64,000 nt of DNA from an uncultured Candidatus Saccharibacteria bacterium (GTDB lineage Bacteria; Patescibacteriota; Saccharimonadia; Saccharimonadales; HK-STAS-PATE-42), in assembly GCA_937871805.1 (NCBI GenBank), contig CALMQB010000002.1, positions 523,112 through 587,111 of the forward strand, written 5' to 3'. The position numbers and the translations under genes are program-made. Under the pieces are notes generated by a model. That model did no database searches. It was given only the letters and a program-made list of their open reading frames with translations, and was not told where the DNA came from. This document shows, in pieces, positions 33,127-41,340 of the stretch (the first letter of the stretch is position 1; each line of letters opens with the position of its first letter).

Positions 33127-33714
33127 ATGAATGAAGAAGACCGTGAACTCCTTGCAAGTGCGATTACGGGCACTTTTATATGGAATTTTAAAACAGGTGA
33201 TAACATTGTCTACAACTTGGAGGTTATTGACAGGATCTACGAGTTAAATGACTCTGATGGTGGTCGTCAGAACATTTTAATAAAGCCTATAGTAGTTCTT
33301 GGGGTCTCTGTTATTGAGTGTATCCTCTCGGATTTTGTTTATAGAGTTAGTGGCCGCGTCAGAGACCCCTTACCAATACTCACTGAAGACCAGATTAAAG
33401 ATTTTAAAACTAAGAAAAGAGATAAACTAGAGCACTACATTGCCGTTGCCAGGAAGCACAGCTTATTTGGTTTTGACGAGAGTCTTTGCTCAGATTTGCA
33501 AATATTAAGGATTGCAAGGAATAGAGTTCACATACAAAACTCAAAGGGTGATGGTCCAGTAGATGAGGGCGAACTGTTTACGCCAGAGCTTTTGAGGATG
33601 TTCGAAAAAATCTTCGAAGAAGTTTTGAAAACGATGATGGAAAAATTTCCTAGATGGACAGACTCGGACAATGGAATTAAATTTAAAGAATTAGCTCTTC
33701 CATGGTCTGATTAG
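33127..33714 (+). CDS. HEPN-domain protein (candidate RNase)
   Basis: The 195-residue protein is all-helical. Near residue 140 it has LQILRIARNRVHIQN, which matches the R-x4-6-H motif of HEPN ribonucleases (R-N-x-x-H). Earlier helices (VVLGVSVIECILSDFVYRV) fit the four-helix HEPN bundle. HEPN proteins act as toxins or anti-phage RNases, often with a nucleotidyltransferase partner; none is adjacent here. It is the last gene of the element. Confidence 0.6.
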   Translation: MNEEDRELLASAITGTFIWNFKTGDNIVYNLEVIDRIYELNDSDGGRQNILIKPIVVLGVSVIECILSDFVYRVSGRVRDPLPILTEDQIKDFKTKKRDKLEHYIAVARKHSLFGFDESLCSDLQILRIARNRVHIQNSKGDGPVDEGELFTPELLRMFEKIFEEVLKTMMEKFPRWTDSDNGIKFKELALPWSD

Positions 33715-33756
33715 CGACCACTTCTGTAAGCTTACTATGGCATATAGACAGTGTCT

Positions 33757-33890
33757 ATGGTATAATTATTGTTAAGTAAACATGCTTGGATAACGTACAT
33801 GATTTTAGAACAGAAATAGTTTTGCAGCTTTGCTAGGTCTTTAGCCTAGTTATTTGTAGCTGTAAATAAATACCCTAATAATTAAGTTTA
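33757..33890 (+). promoter_or_regulatory. Promoter and structured leader of the ABC-F gene
   Basis: TGGTATAAT (-10 at about 33760-33765) starts a leader of about 120 nt. It contains two mini-ORFs (ATGCTTGGATAA and ATGATTTTAGAACAGAAATAG) and a hairpin CTAGG-TCTTTAG-CCTAG near 33829-33845. Leaders of this kind precede antibiotic-protection ABC-F genes and act by ribosome-stalling attenuation. That function is inferred here. Confidence 0.45.
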
Positions 33891-35465
33891 ATGGCTGTAG
33901 GGGTCTGTTTTAAGAATATGTTTGTTATTGATGTGAAGAATTTGAGCTTTGGTTATGAGAGTTCCAACGCTAGCACCTTGAAGGATGGTCTAATTTTTGA
34001 TAGTCTAGATCTGAGTCTTAAAAAGGGTGAGATCGCTGGGCTTGTTGGCCCGAATGGGTCTGGAAAAAGTACGCTAATCAATATTCTGATTGGTGAAATT
34101 AAAAAGAATAGCTTAAAGAGTGGAACAGTTAAGGTTGGAGCTTTTAGTTATTTACCGCAGGAAGCGGAAGTAGATCATTTAGCTAATAATCTGGAATGCT
34201 TTTTAGAACTTAAATTTAAAGATGAGCCTTGGCGGGTTGATTTGGCGCTAGATATCGCTGGCTTAAATGAGCTTATCGATTTTAAGTCCGGCCTAAAGGT
34301 TTCTAGTTTGAGTGGTGGTCAAAATACGAGACTCGCTTTGGGGGTGATTTTAGCTAGAGCAGATTATGATCAACCGGAAGTTTTAATTTTAGATGAGCCA
34401 ACAAATAACTTGGATGTTGAGGGTCTAATTTGGCTTAAAGAATCTTTGCTTAAGTTTAGGTCTCAAGGTGGTGCAGTTCTAATTGCTAGCCATGATAGAT
34501 CTTTTTTGGATGATTCAGTGGATAAGATTTTTGCGATTGAAGAAGGTAGACTGGCTGAATATGGAGGCGGATATTCATCCTATAGAGAGCAACTTAAAAT
34601 TAAAAATAATTTTAAACTGAAGCGGTACGAAAGTTACATGGAAGTTAGAAAAAGCCTGGAGGTCAACATAGATGAAAATAGAAGATATGCTGATAAGGTG
34701 ACTGGTGAAAGCTACGATAGAATTAAACACAGTATGCCTAAAGGGGCTTTTAATGGAAAAAAGAGGCGAGCTCAAGCTGGTCTAGGGAGAAAGATTGGAG
34801 CTACGCATTCGAAGCTTGAGCAGTTGGAAGAGGTGAAGCGGCCAAATAAAGATCCGGAAATTGATGTTCGGTTTGAGGCTCAGATTCCAAAAGCTAAGCT
34901 TATCTTTAAAATCGAGAGTGGTGGTAAGTCTTTTGGGTCTAAGTCTGTGTTCAAAAATTTAGATTTGGAGGTGCGAGGTCCGAGTAGAGTTTTGATTGCT
35001 GGTAAGAATGGTGCTGGTAAGTCTACCTTGCTAAATATTTTGGCTGGCAGGGACACCCTAAGTGGTGGAGACTCTCAAGCTGGGGAAGATATCAATATTG
35101 GATATTTTAGTCAAGATGTTTATGGCTTGGACGATCATAAAAGTGCAGTTGAAGAATTAAGTTTAAGCGAAAAGAAGCTTTCCAGGTGTTATACGCTGTG
35201 TATTAAGATTGGGCTAGACAAAGAGTCTGCAGATAAAAAAATCGGAGATCTCTCAAGAGGCCAAAAAGCAAAGCTTGGCTTTGTTAAGCTGATGTTAAGC
35301 CAGCCAGAGGTTTTGATTTTGGATGAACCAACAAATCATCTGGATGTTTCAACCAAAGAAGCAATCGAAGAAGCTTTAGTTAAGTTTAAGGGTTGTTTGA
35401 TTGTGGCAAGCCACGATAAGTATTTTGTGGACAAGCTAAAAATATCTAAAGCGGTTAAGCTTTAG
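33891..35465 (+). CDS. ABC-F family ATPase (ribosome-associated)
   Basis: Two ABC cassettes lie in one chain with no membrane segment. The first Walker A is GLVGPNGSGKS with signature SSLSGGQNTRLALG and LILDEPTNNLD. The second Walker A is IAGKNGAGKS with signature LSRGQKAKLG and LILDEPTNHLD. A charged linker of about 80 residues separates them (YESYMEVRKSLEVNIDENRR), the P-site tRNA-interacting arm of ABC-F proteins. Such factors act in the ribosomal E site, relieving stalling or giving antibiotic resistance. At 524 residues it is typical. An AAACTTAA-type word at 33882-33889 marks the return of chromosomal DNA. An ATG at 33918 is an alternative start. Confidence 0.92.
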   Translation: MAVGVCFKNMFVIDVKNLSFGYESSNASTLKDGLIFDSLDLSLKKGEIAGLVGPNGSGKSTLINILIGEIKKNSLKSGTVKVGAFSYLPQEAEVDHLANNLECFLELKFKDEPWRVDLALDIAGLNELIDFKSGLKVSSLSGGQNTRLALGVILARADYDQPEVLILDEPTNNLDVEGLIWLKESLLKFRSQGGAVLIASHDRSFLDDSVDKIFAIEEGRLAEYGGGYSSYREQLKIKNNFKLKRYESYMEVRKSLEVNIDENRRYADKVTGESYDRIKHSMPKGAFNGKKRRAQAGLGRKIGATHSKLEQLEEVKRPNKDPEIDVRFEAQIPKAKLIFKIESGGKSFGSKSVFKNLDLEVRGPSRVLIAGKNGAGKSTLLNILAGRDTLSGGDSQAGEDINIGYFSQDVYGLDDHKSAVEELSLSEKKLSRCYTLCIKIGLDKESADKKIGDLSRGQKAKLGFVKLMLSQPEVLILDEPTNHLDVSTKEAIEEALVKFKGCLIVASHDKYFVDKLKISKAVKL

Positions 35466-35488
35466 AGCTTCAGATGACGAGAATTTGG

Positions 35489-35494
35489 TATACT
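35489..35494 (+). promoter_or_regulatory. -10 box of the 35.5-kb membrane protein gene
   Basis: TGGTATACT followed by TAAACTTAAG and T then ATG gives an 11-nt gap to the start. The dnaG promoter has the same arrangement (TATACT, then TAAACTTAAG, then ATG). Confidence 0.6.
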
Positions 35495-35505
35495 TAAACT
35501 TAAGT

Positions 35506-35871
35506 ATGAAAGTAGAAAAAAAGAGCGGTAGAAAGACGAACTCTGATTTGTGGTTTTACAGCCTGGCCCTATTGAATGGTCTGGTTATGTTACTTAGCTT
35601 GGTTGCCGTTTTTATTCGGGCTAAATCATCTGATTTGAGGGTTCCGATAAGATTAGTAGCGGGGAATGAGTATGTTCAGGGGAGTTGGTGGAACGGCTAC
35701 TTGATTCTGTTGGTTGTGTTTGGATTTGGGTTTGCGACGTTCATCTATTCTTTTAGATTGAAGAGGTTGGATAACCTTTATCGGAATGGTGTTTTATTGA
35801 TTGGAGTTTGTGTGCAAATTATAGCTTTTGGTGTTTTGTTCAGAGTCGCAGGCTTAAGTTCTTTAATTTAA
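35506..35871 (+). CDS. Three-span membrane protein of unknown function
   Basis: The 121-residue product has a basic N-terminus and three hydrophobic segments (YSLALLNGLVMLLSLVAVFI, YLILLVVFGFGFATFIYSF, VLLIGVCVQIIAFGVLF). A short loop between the first two contains AGNEYVQGSWWNG. I do not recognise it. It precedes the glycosyltransferase gene by 12 nt and may work with it. Confidence 0.6.
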   Translation: MKVEKKSGRKTNSDLWFYSLALLNGLVMLLSLVAVFIRAKSSDLRVPIRLVAGNEYVQGSWWNGYLILLVVFGFGFATFIYSFRLKRLDNLYRNGVLLIGVCVQIIAFGVLFRVAGLSSLI

Positions 35872-35883
35872 AAATCTTGATTG

Positions 35884-37590
35884 ATGAGTGACTCAAATAT
35901 AAATTCTACACCTAGTCCTGTCTATTCAAATAAGCTAAGGCTTACGGACGAAGACCTTTCTAAGCTTGAAATAGACCTTGGAAAGCGCAGTAAGTTATAT
36001 CGCTTCTGGGAGATAGTTCCAGGTTTTTTGAGTTACCTTGTAGTTGCGTTGCCGGTCATAGTTGGAATTTGGAGGGCTGATGTAGCAGGCTTTTTAATTT
36101 TACTGTTCATGCTTATTTGGTTCTTTAGAACAGTGATAATGGCATCAAAAGCTTTGAACACTTTGGCGATTATAAAATCTATAAAAGATGTTGATTGGTG
36201 GAAACTACTTAATGAAGACTATTTCTCTGCTAGAGAAAAGCTCAATGAGCTTGAGAAAAAAAGAAGACTGAGTCGTTTAGACAAAATTAGGAAGAATTCT
36301 TTACTTAAGTTCAACTTCTCAAATGAAAAGAGCCTTGAACCAGAAGAGCTTATCCATGTGGTAATGGTTCCAATGTATAAAGAGTCATTTGAGGTAGTGA
36401 GAGATACGGTTTTAGCTGCGGTTAATCAGAACTATGATGTCAAAAATAAAGTCATACTTCAACTTTGTCCAGAAGCAAGGGCTAGAGAATCAAACTTTGA
36501 AACAGTTGCTAAGCTTAAGAATGAATTCAGTAACTCATTCTTAAAGTTCATGGTGTCTGAGCATCCTGCGAATATGGAGGGAGAGATCGTTGGCAAGGGT
36601 GGGAACGTGGTTTGGGCGGCGGAAAGGCTGTGTGAAGAGCTTGGGAGGTTGAAGATAGATTTTGAAAGAGTGATGATCACGACGATGGATGCAGATTCTA
36701 TTATGGAAAAAGAATATTTGGCACATCTGAGCTATCTATATCTAATTAATCATGACCGGGACAATGCGAGCTATGAGCCATTGGCATTCTATACGAACAA
36801 TATTTGGGATGCTCCAGCGCCAATGCGAATCTTGGCGGTAGGTAATAGTTTTTATACTTTGCTACAGGCCTCGAGACCGCACCTACAGAGGAATTTCTCA
36901 TCTCATTCACAAAGTCTTAGTTCACTACTTGTTACAAACTTTTGGAGCAAAAAGACTATTGTAGAAGACGGTCATCAATACTGGAGGAGCTATATGGCCT
37001 TCAAGGGTCGTTATAGGGTGGAGTCGATGTTTGTTCCCAACTATCAAGACGCTGTACTGGGTCTAAACTACAGAGATACTCTCAAGGCTCAATTTATACA
37101 GCTTCGGCGCTGGGCATATGGAGTTAGTGATATTCCTTACATATTTACAAGAGGTTTGGCTGGTAAAAAGAAGATTGATGGAGTTCCATTTTGGCCGACT
37201 TTGGCAAGATTCCTGAGACATTTAGAGAATGATGTTTCTTGGGCGGCAGCTCCACTGATTTTAGCTATAGGAGCCTGGTTGCCAATTATTTTTGCGAGAG
37301 ATTCAGATGCCAGTATTGTTGCACACCAATTACCGGATGTAGCAAGGTGGATTCAGACCTTTACAACGCTTGGAGTGCTCTCCAGCGTTTATGTCGCGTA
37401 TAAGATTTTACCGCCCAGGCCTGAGCATCATAAAAAAAGTAGGTCTATATTCCTTTGGTTGCAGTGGATTTTGACTCCAATTGTTGGGTTAATCTATGGG
37501 TCGACTACTGGATTTTATTCTCAAACTAGGCTGATGTTTGGTCGCTACCTTGAAAAGTTTGATGTGACTCCTAAGGTTAGAAAGAAGTAG
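35884..37590 (+). CDS. Membrane glycosyltransferase, GT2 / cellulose synthase-like
   Basis: A processive-type GT2 enzyme is recognisable by HVVMVPMYKESFEVV (nucleotide-binding strand), MITTMDADSIMEKEYL (the DxD metal motif), TIVEDGHQYWRS (the E-D acceptor motif) and QLRRWAYG (the Q-x-x-R-W motif). Two membrane segments precede the domain (about 43-90) and about four follow it (from about 440), making a channel-like arrangement. It probably builds a cell-surface polysaccharide; the sugar is not predictable. It starts 12 nt after the small membrane protein and likely shares its promoter. Confidence 0.85.
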   Translation: MSDSNINSTPSPVYSNKLRLTDEDLSKLEIDLGKRSKLYRFWEIVPGFLSYLVVALPVIVGIWRADVAGFLILLFMLIWFFRTVIMASKALNTLAIIKSIKDVDWWKLLNEDYFSAREKLNELEKKRRLSRLDKIRKNSLLKFNFSNEKSLEPEELIHVVMVPMYKESFEVVRDTVLAAVNQNYDVKNKVILQLCPEARARESNFETVAKLKNEFSNSFLKFMVSEHPANMEGEIVGKGGNVVWAAERLCEELGRLKIDFERVMITTMDADSIMEKEYLAHLSYLYLINHDRDNASYEPLAFYTNNIWDAPAPMRILAVGNSFYTLLQASRPHLQRNFSSHSQSLSSLLVTNFWSKKTIVEDGHQYWRSYMAFKGRYRVESMFVPNYQDAVLGLNYRDTLKAQFIQLRRWAYGVSDIPYIFTRGLAGKKKIDGVPFWPTLARFLRHLENDVSWAAAPLILAIGAWLPIIFARDSDASIVAHQLPDVARWIQTFTTLGVLSSVYVAYKILPPRPEHHKKSRSIFLWLQWILTPIVGLIYGSTTGFYSQTRLMFGRYLEKFDVTPKVRKK

Positions 37591-37619
37591 ATCTAGCCAT
37601 CTCCTAATTGGTTATTGAA

Positions 37620-38024
37620 CTAGGCACTTCTTTCTTGGACTATTGCTTGATATCGAAGATGGGCTCCAGTATCAAGATTATTTAAGACTTTCAGGATGAC
37701 ATTGTCATAAATTTGTAAGCTTAGCTCAAGCTTGTTGTTATGGGGTTTAGTAACTTTTACTAAATTTAGTTCAATTGTTTCGAGAATATTAACAAGGACT
37801 TCTTCAGATTTTTTAGAGATTATTTTTGAAAGCGTGGCATACAGAGAAGATCTGGAATATGGCCAATTCCCTACAAAGACTATAGAAGATAGGTCAAGAT
37901 TTTCTCTGGATGTTAGCACTATTTTACATTTTGGACATTGTTTCCGGCGCCAAGTAGCTGTCTTAGAGGCGGTACTCCTGGAGTTGATGGTTTTGAGCTT
38001 GGTTGTACAGATTGGGCAGTTCAT
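37620..38024 (-). CDS. NrdR-like zinc-ribbon regulator
   Basis: The N-terminus MNCPICTTKLKTINSR...RRKQCPKCKIVLTSRENL is the zinc ribbon of NrdR, with both Cys pairs and the basic DNA-binding segment (WRRKQCPKC). The remaining ~85 residues correspond to the ATP-cone region but are divergent, so nucleotide sensing is uncertain. NrdR represses ribonucleotide reductase genes, none of which is in the window. I choose the ATG at 38024, which gives the standard M-x-C-P start; an ATG at 38042 adds six residues. Confidence 0.6.
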   Translation of the reverse strand: MNCPICTTKLKTINSRSTASKTATWRRKQCPKCKIVLTSRENLDLSSIVFVGNWPYSRSSLYATLSKIISKKSEEVLVNILETIELNLVKVTKPHNNKLELSLQIYDNVILKVLNNLDTGAHLRYQAIVQERSA

Positions 38025-38136
38025 ATGTCTATATGTTGTCATATAGCTTGAAAAAAATCCAGTGGATAAGCTCTTTTTTTCTGTGTATTTAAACTTAAGC
38101 CTGGTTTATTAAAAAAAACTTAAAGCCAACCTCTGT

Positions 38137-38142
38137 TATAAT
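38137..38142 (+). promoter_or_regulatory. Extended -10 promoter of tgt
   Basis: TGTTATAAT ends 11 nt before the ATG at 38154 (8 nt before an in-frame TTG at 38151). The in-frame TTG at 38142 is part of the promoter itself and cannot be the start. Confidence 0.6.
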
Positions 38143-38153
38143 TGTGTAGATTG

Positions 38154-39263
38154 ATGGAAGATTTCTTTAAGGTAAATATTGATTCAGATAGAGTCAGAAA
38201 TGGAGTGCTTAAATTTAAGTCTAAAACCGGCTTTGTTGATGTAGCCACCCCAACATTTATGCCGGTTGGAACTCGTGGTGCGGTCAAATCAATGTCTCCG
38301 GAACTTGTTGGTACGACTGGAGCCGGAATAGTTTTAGGTAATACTTATCACTTGCATTTATCACCTGGAGAAGATGTCGTTAAAGATGCCGGGGGGTTAG
38401 CTAGATGGACTAACTGGCAAGGTCCGATGCTAACTGACTCTGGTGGCTTTCAAGTCTTTTCTCTGGGTAAACTTAGGAAAATCACAGAAGAGGGAGTTAA
38501 GTTTAATAACCCTGTGAACGGTGATCAGATTTTTATTACTCCTGAAAAGTCGATTCAGATTCAGCATAGTCTGGGTGCAGATATAATTATGGCCTTTGAT
38601 GATGTGGTAGACCTGGAGAATGAGAGGCATAGACAGCGAGATGCAATGGAGAGGACACATCGCTGGCTAAAGAGATGTGTTGATGAACATAAGAGGTTAC
38701 TCAAACTTAACTGTGTTGAAGGTGGGGGTCCAAAACTATTTGGAATTGTTCAAGGTGGCTTGAGTCACAGTTTAAGGCTGGAGTCTTTAAATTTTGTACA
38801 ATCTTTGGAGGTCGACGGGGTTGCGATTGGTGGTCTTTCTGTGGGTGAGACGAGGGAAGAGATGCACGCAATGCTAGAGTTCTTGGTTGATAAATACGAT
38901 GAGACCTCAAGACCCCACTATTTAATGGGTGTTGGACATCCGATTGATATGCGAAAGGCAATAGAATGTGGGATCGACATGTTCGATTGTGTCTTGCCAA
39001 CCCGTAATGCCCGGCATGGAAGTGTCTGGGTTGTTGATGAGAAGGGCCTAGACAAGCAATTAAGCTTAAAGCGGAAACAGTTTGAATTTTCCAAACAGGT
39101 AATCCAAGAAGGTTGCGATTGCTATGCCTGTGACAATGGCTTTACAAAGAGCTGGTTTAGGGCTCAGTTTAAAGCAAGTGAACCTTTGGCCGGAACGTTA
39201 GCTGGAGTGCACAATTTGAGGTACTTACAACGATTGTGTGAAGAGTATAATTCTAAGAAATGA
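38154..39263 (+). CDS. tgt: Queuine/preQ1 tRNA-ribosyltransferase
   Basis: TGT swaps guanine 34 of GUN-anticodon tRNAs for a queuine precursor. MLTDSGGFQVFSL contains the catalytic Asp, GGLSVGE and DCVLPTRNARHG the second Asp and the RNA-binding loop, and CDCYACDNGF with a later His the structural zinc site. At about 370 residues it is full length. No queuosine biosynthesis gene is seen in the window, so free base may come from a host. The gene ends in ATGA with the next gene, a thymine pyrophosphorylase-like protein, so the two are translationally coupled. Confidence 0.95.
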   Translation: MEDFFKVNIDSDRVRNGVLKFKSKTGFVDVATPTFMPVGTRGAVKSMSPELVGTTGAGIVLGNTYHLHLSPGEDVVKDAGGLARWTNWQGPMLTDSGGFQVFSLGKLRKITEEGVKFNNPVNGDQIFITPEKSIQIQHSLGADIIMAFDDVVDLENERHRQRDAMERTHRWLKRCVDEHKRLLKLNCVEGGGPKLFGIVQGGLSHSLRLESLNFVQSLEVDGVAIGGLSVGETREEMHAMLEFLVDKYDETSRPHYLMGVGHPIDMRKAIECGIDMFDCVLPTRNARHGSVWVVDEKGLDKQLSLKRKQFEFSKQVIQEGCDCYACDNGFTKSWFRAQFKASEPLAGTLAGVHNLRYLQRLCEEYNSKK

Positions 39264-40192
39264 GTAGAGAAGTATCGAACGAACTCTTAGAACTTTATGA
39301 ACATTGGGGCCATGGCTTAAAAAAAGTTGCAGTAGGTTATTCTATTCTAGGTATTGATAAGACGCGGCTGAAAGAGGTTCAGGATTTTGCAGCTCTTAGG
39401 ATGAAGGCCTGGGAGAGTAGACAGCTAGGGATATACCCAACTTATGATGATCAGATAATATCTAAGTTTAAATTTTGTAATGTGTACCGTGAGCTAGACA
39501 GGCAGACTATCTATTTTCACTCTAAACTTAAGTACTTGATTGATGACTTTGATAAGTGGCTCCTGAATATGTTTGTTGCTCGCTTTTTGGCCAATTCGGA
39601 GACGTTCGAACGAGTGGGCATGATAGAGGTCGGCGTTGAGGCCGTCTTTGCGTTGAAGACTCTAAAGACTATGCCTAAGCCAAAATTCGGTAATGCCTAT
39701 GTTTTCCCAATTAGTACGATAATCAATAGCCCATGGCCAAATAGAGAGGAGTTTATATTTAAGTATGTCCCATTGGCTATCAGAGAAGTGGCTTTGATTA
39801 TCCAAAACCAGAAGGGAAGTTCGGTTAATGGTCTTTTAAATTTAATTCTTCCTGCTTTCAAGTTTAACCACAGGTTTTTATGGACTGAGGTACTAATCGA
39901 TGTGCATTATCAGTTTCCGAACTTGGTTAATTTAGATACGGATTTCCATATTGGCCCTGGAGCTAAGCCTAGCCTGGAATATTTAAGCTCAGGCGATACT
40001 CAGGGTTTAGGTGGATTTTTAGACAATTTGGCAGCTAAATACCCATATATAAATGATGTTAATTTAGAGGTTGAGGGCAGAAGGGTCCCGCTTAGTGCAG
40101 AAAACTGGGAAGGAATATGTTGCGAATTCAGAAAGTATCAAAACTTAAAAAGCGGCAAAGGCAGAAGAAGGCTGTATAAGCCAATAGGTTAG
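39260..40192 (+). CDS. Alpha-glutamyl/putrescinyl thymine pyrophosphorylase-like protein
   Basis: The segment FKFCNVYRELDRQTIYF (about residues 71-87) matches the F-x-N-V-Y/F-R-x-x-D-R hallmark of the predicted thymine pyrophosphorylase family. These are helix-hairpin-helix-glycosylase-like proteins first described with phage systems that modify thymine. Further family-like points are MFVARFLANSETFERVG and HIGPGAKPSLEYL. In cells the substrate is unknown. Coupling by ATGA overlap to tgt, itself a base-exchange enzyme, hints at a role in tRNA or nucleic-acid base modification or salvage. The match is by motif reading only. Confidence 0.55.
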   Translation: MSREVSNELLELYEHWGHGLKKVAVGYSILGIDKTRLKEVQDFAALRMKAWESRQLGIYPTYDDQIISKFKFCNVYRELDRQTIYFHSKLKYLIDDFDKWLLNMFVARFLANSETFERVGMIEVGVEAVFALKTLKTMPKPKFGNAYVFPISTIINSPWPNREEFIFKYVPLAIREVALIIQNQKGSSVNGLLNLILPAFKFNHRFLWTEVLIDVHYQFPNLVNLDTDFHIGPGAKPSLEYLSSGDTQGLGGFLDNLAAKYPYINDVNLEVEGRRVPLSAENWEGICCEFRKYQNLKSGKGRRRLYKPIG

Positions 40193-40204
40193 ACTTAACA
40201 TCAT

Positions 40205-41095
40205 ATGAATATGAGCAAAAAGATTGAAACCAAATTAAGTCATAGCCAGAACTTTTTGAAAGACGGTGGTCTTGTTGATAGGCTGGTGGAAATGTCCTCC
40301 ATAGCTGAAGGTGAGTTGGTTCTAGAGATTGGCCCAGGGAAGGGGATTATAACTGAGGTGTTACTGAAGAGGTCCGGTAATGTGATTGCCGTTGAGGCAG
40401 ACCGAGAATTGTATGGGGCTCTCTGGGATAGCTACTCGTCAGTATCTGGTAATAAGCCTAAGTTGTTCAATTTAAACTTTTTAGACTTTAAGCTTCCCGT
40501 TGGTGGGTATAAGGTGTTTTCTAATATCCCGTTTAATATTTCAGCGGATATAGTGAAAAGACTTCTCTCTGCCAATAATCCTCCGAAGGATTGTTATTTG
40601 GTTTTGCAGAAAGAGGCAGCAGAGAAGTATTCTGGTTTAAAAAGAGAGAGTTTATTCTCTATTTTGCACAAGCCTTTCTTTAAGTTTAGTATTCTGTATA
40701 ACTTTAGTAAGGATGACTTCAAGCCTAGTCCCTCAGTTGATGCTGTATTTCTTAGAGCTGAGTTACTTAAGCGGCCTCTACTGGAAAAGGGGAGTTTTAT
40801 TTTGTTTAGAGACTTTGTGACTTTTGGATTTTCAGGTACGAAGCCTAATCTTAAAAAGAACTTCTCTAATGTATTCAGTCATGTGCAGTTTTTACGTTTA
40901 GCAACCGACTTAAAGTTTAATAAGGATGCAAAGCTGACGGATTTAAGTTTTGAACAGTGGCTTGCTATGTTCGAATACTTTAAGGCGAGCGTGCCAGCTG
41001 ATAGAAAATCAAAAGTGAGGGGGGCCTATAAACTTTTAGAAAAGAGACAAAAAAGTCTAGATAAAATTCACAGGACTAGTGCCGGAAAGAGATAG
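40205..41095 (+). CDS. rRNA adenine N6-methyltransferase, Erm-like branch of the KsgA/Erm family
   Basis: The protein has the family's SHSQNFLKDGGLVDRL, LVLEIGPGKGIITEVL (SAM motif) and the catalytic block FSNIPFNISADIVKRLL. KsgA enzymes read N-L-P-Y-x-I-S at that block, while Erm 23S methylases read N-I-P-Y/F-N-I-S, so this is closer to Erm. The spacing and the FKPSPSVDAVFLR segment agree. Erm dimethylates A2058 of 23S rRNA and gives macrolide-lincosamide resistance. It could still be the housekeeping KsgA of this lineage if no other copy exists in the genome. It follows the thymine-pyrophosphorylase-like gene by 12 nt. Confidence 0.8.
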   Translation: MNMSKKIETKLSHSQNFLKDGGLVDRLVEMSSIAEGELVLEIGPGKGIITEVLLKRSGNVIAVEADRELYGALWDSYSSVSGNKPKLFNLNFLDFKLPVGGYKVFSNIPFNISADIVKRLLSANNPPKDCYLVLQKEAAEKYSGLKRESLFSILHKPFFKFSILYNFSKDDFKPSPSVDAVFLRAELLKRPLLEKGSFILFRDFVTFGFSGTKPNLKKNFSNVFSHVQFLRLATDLKFNKDAKLTDLSFEQWLAMFEYFKASVPADRKSKVRGAYKLLEKRQKSLDKIHRTSAGKR

Positions 41096-41116
41096 GGTCT
41101 CTAGATGTGTGCCTGG

Positions 41117-41340
41117 CTAGCTATGCTCTTTGATTTGCATTAATTCACCACTTTGTTCATTGAACATCCAGCCGTTTCTGAGATGTAGGGGATTGCCATC
41201 CCTGCCAGTGTAGTAGTTTTTCCATAGCCCATTCTTTGTTGCCATTGGGAGCCAGAGTTCTGGTGGGATGACAGAGATGAGTCCTTGCTCAAATAATTTT
41301 CTAAAAAGTGTACTATCTATAGCTATACTTGAGGTAAATG
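41117..41340 (-). pseudogene. Possible 3' remnant of a gene abutting tRNA-Val
   Basis: On the minus strand an open frame with no ATG start runs from the tRNA-Val 3' end to a TAG at 41117-41119. It encodes protein-like sequence, including FEQGLISVIPPELWLPM, GLWKNYYTGRDGNPLHLRNG and MFNEQSGELMQIKEHS. It looks like the C-terminal end of a real protein cut off at the tRNA. Its family is unknown to me, and it may be a chance frame. Confidence 0.3.

Larger units (their letters stand above)
28250..33760. mobile_element. Integrated element at the 3' end of tRNA-Asp
   Basis: The element starts at the tRNA 3' end with a large serine recombinase pointing into the tRNA. It carries only unknown, nuclease-like and HEPN-like genes plus two structured RNA features. 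The AAACTTAA word occurs about once per 660 bp in the 0-28 kb and 34-44 kb arms, but not once between 28170 and 33882. The right end is not marked by an obvious direct repeat, as expected for serine integrases with short cores. I place it between the last element gene (stop 33714) and the promoter of the ABC-F gene (about 33757). No phage structural or conjugation genes are visible. Confidence 0.75.
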
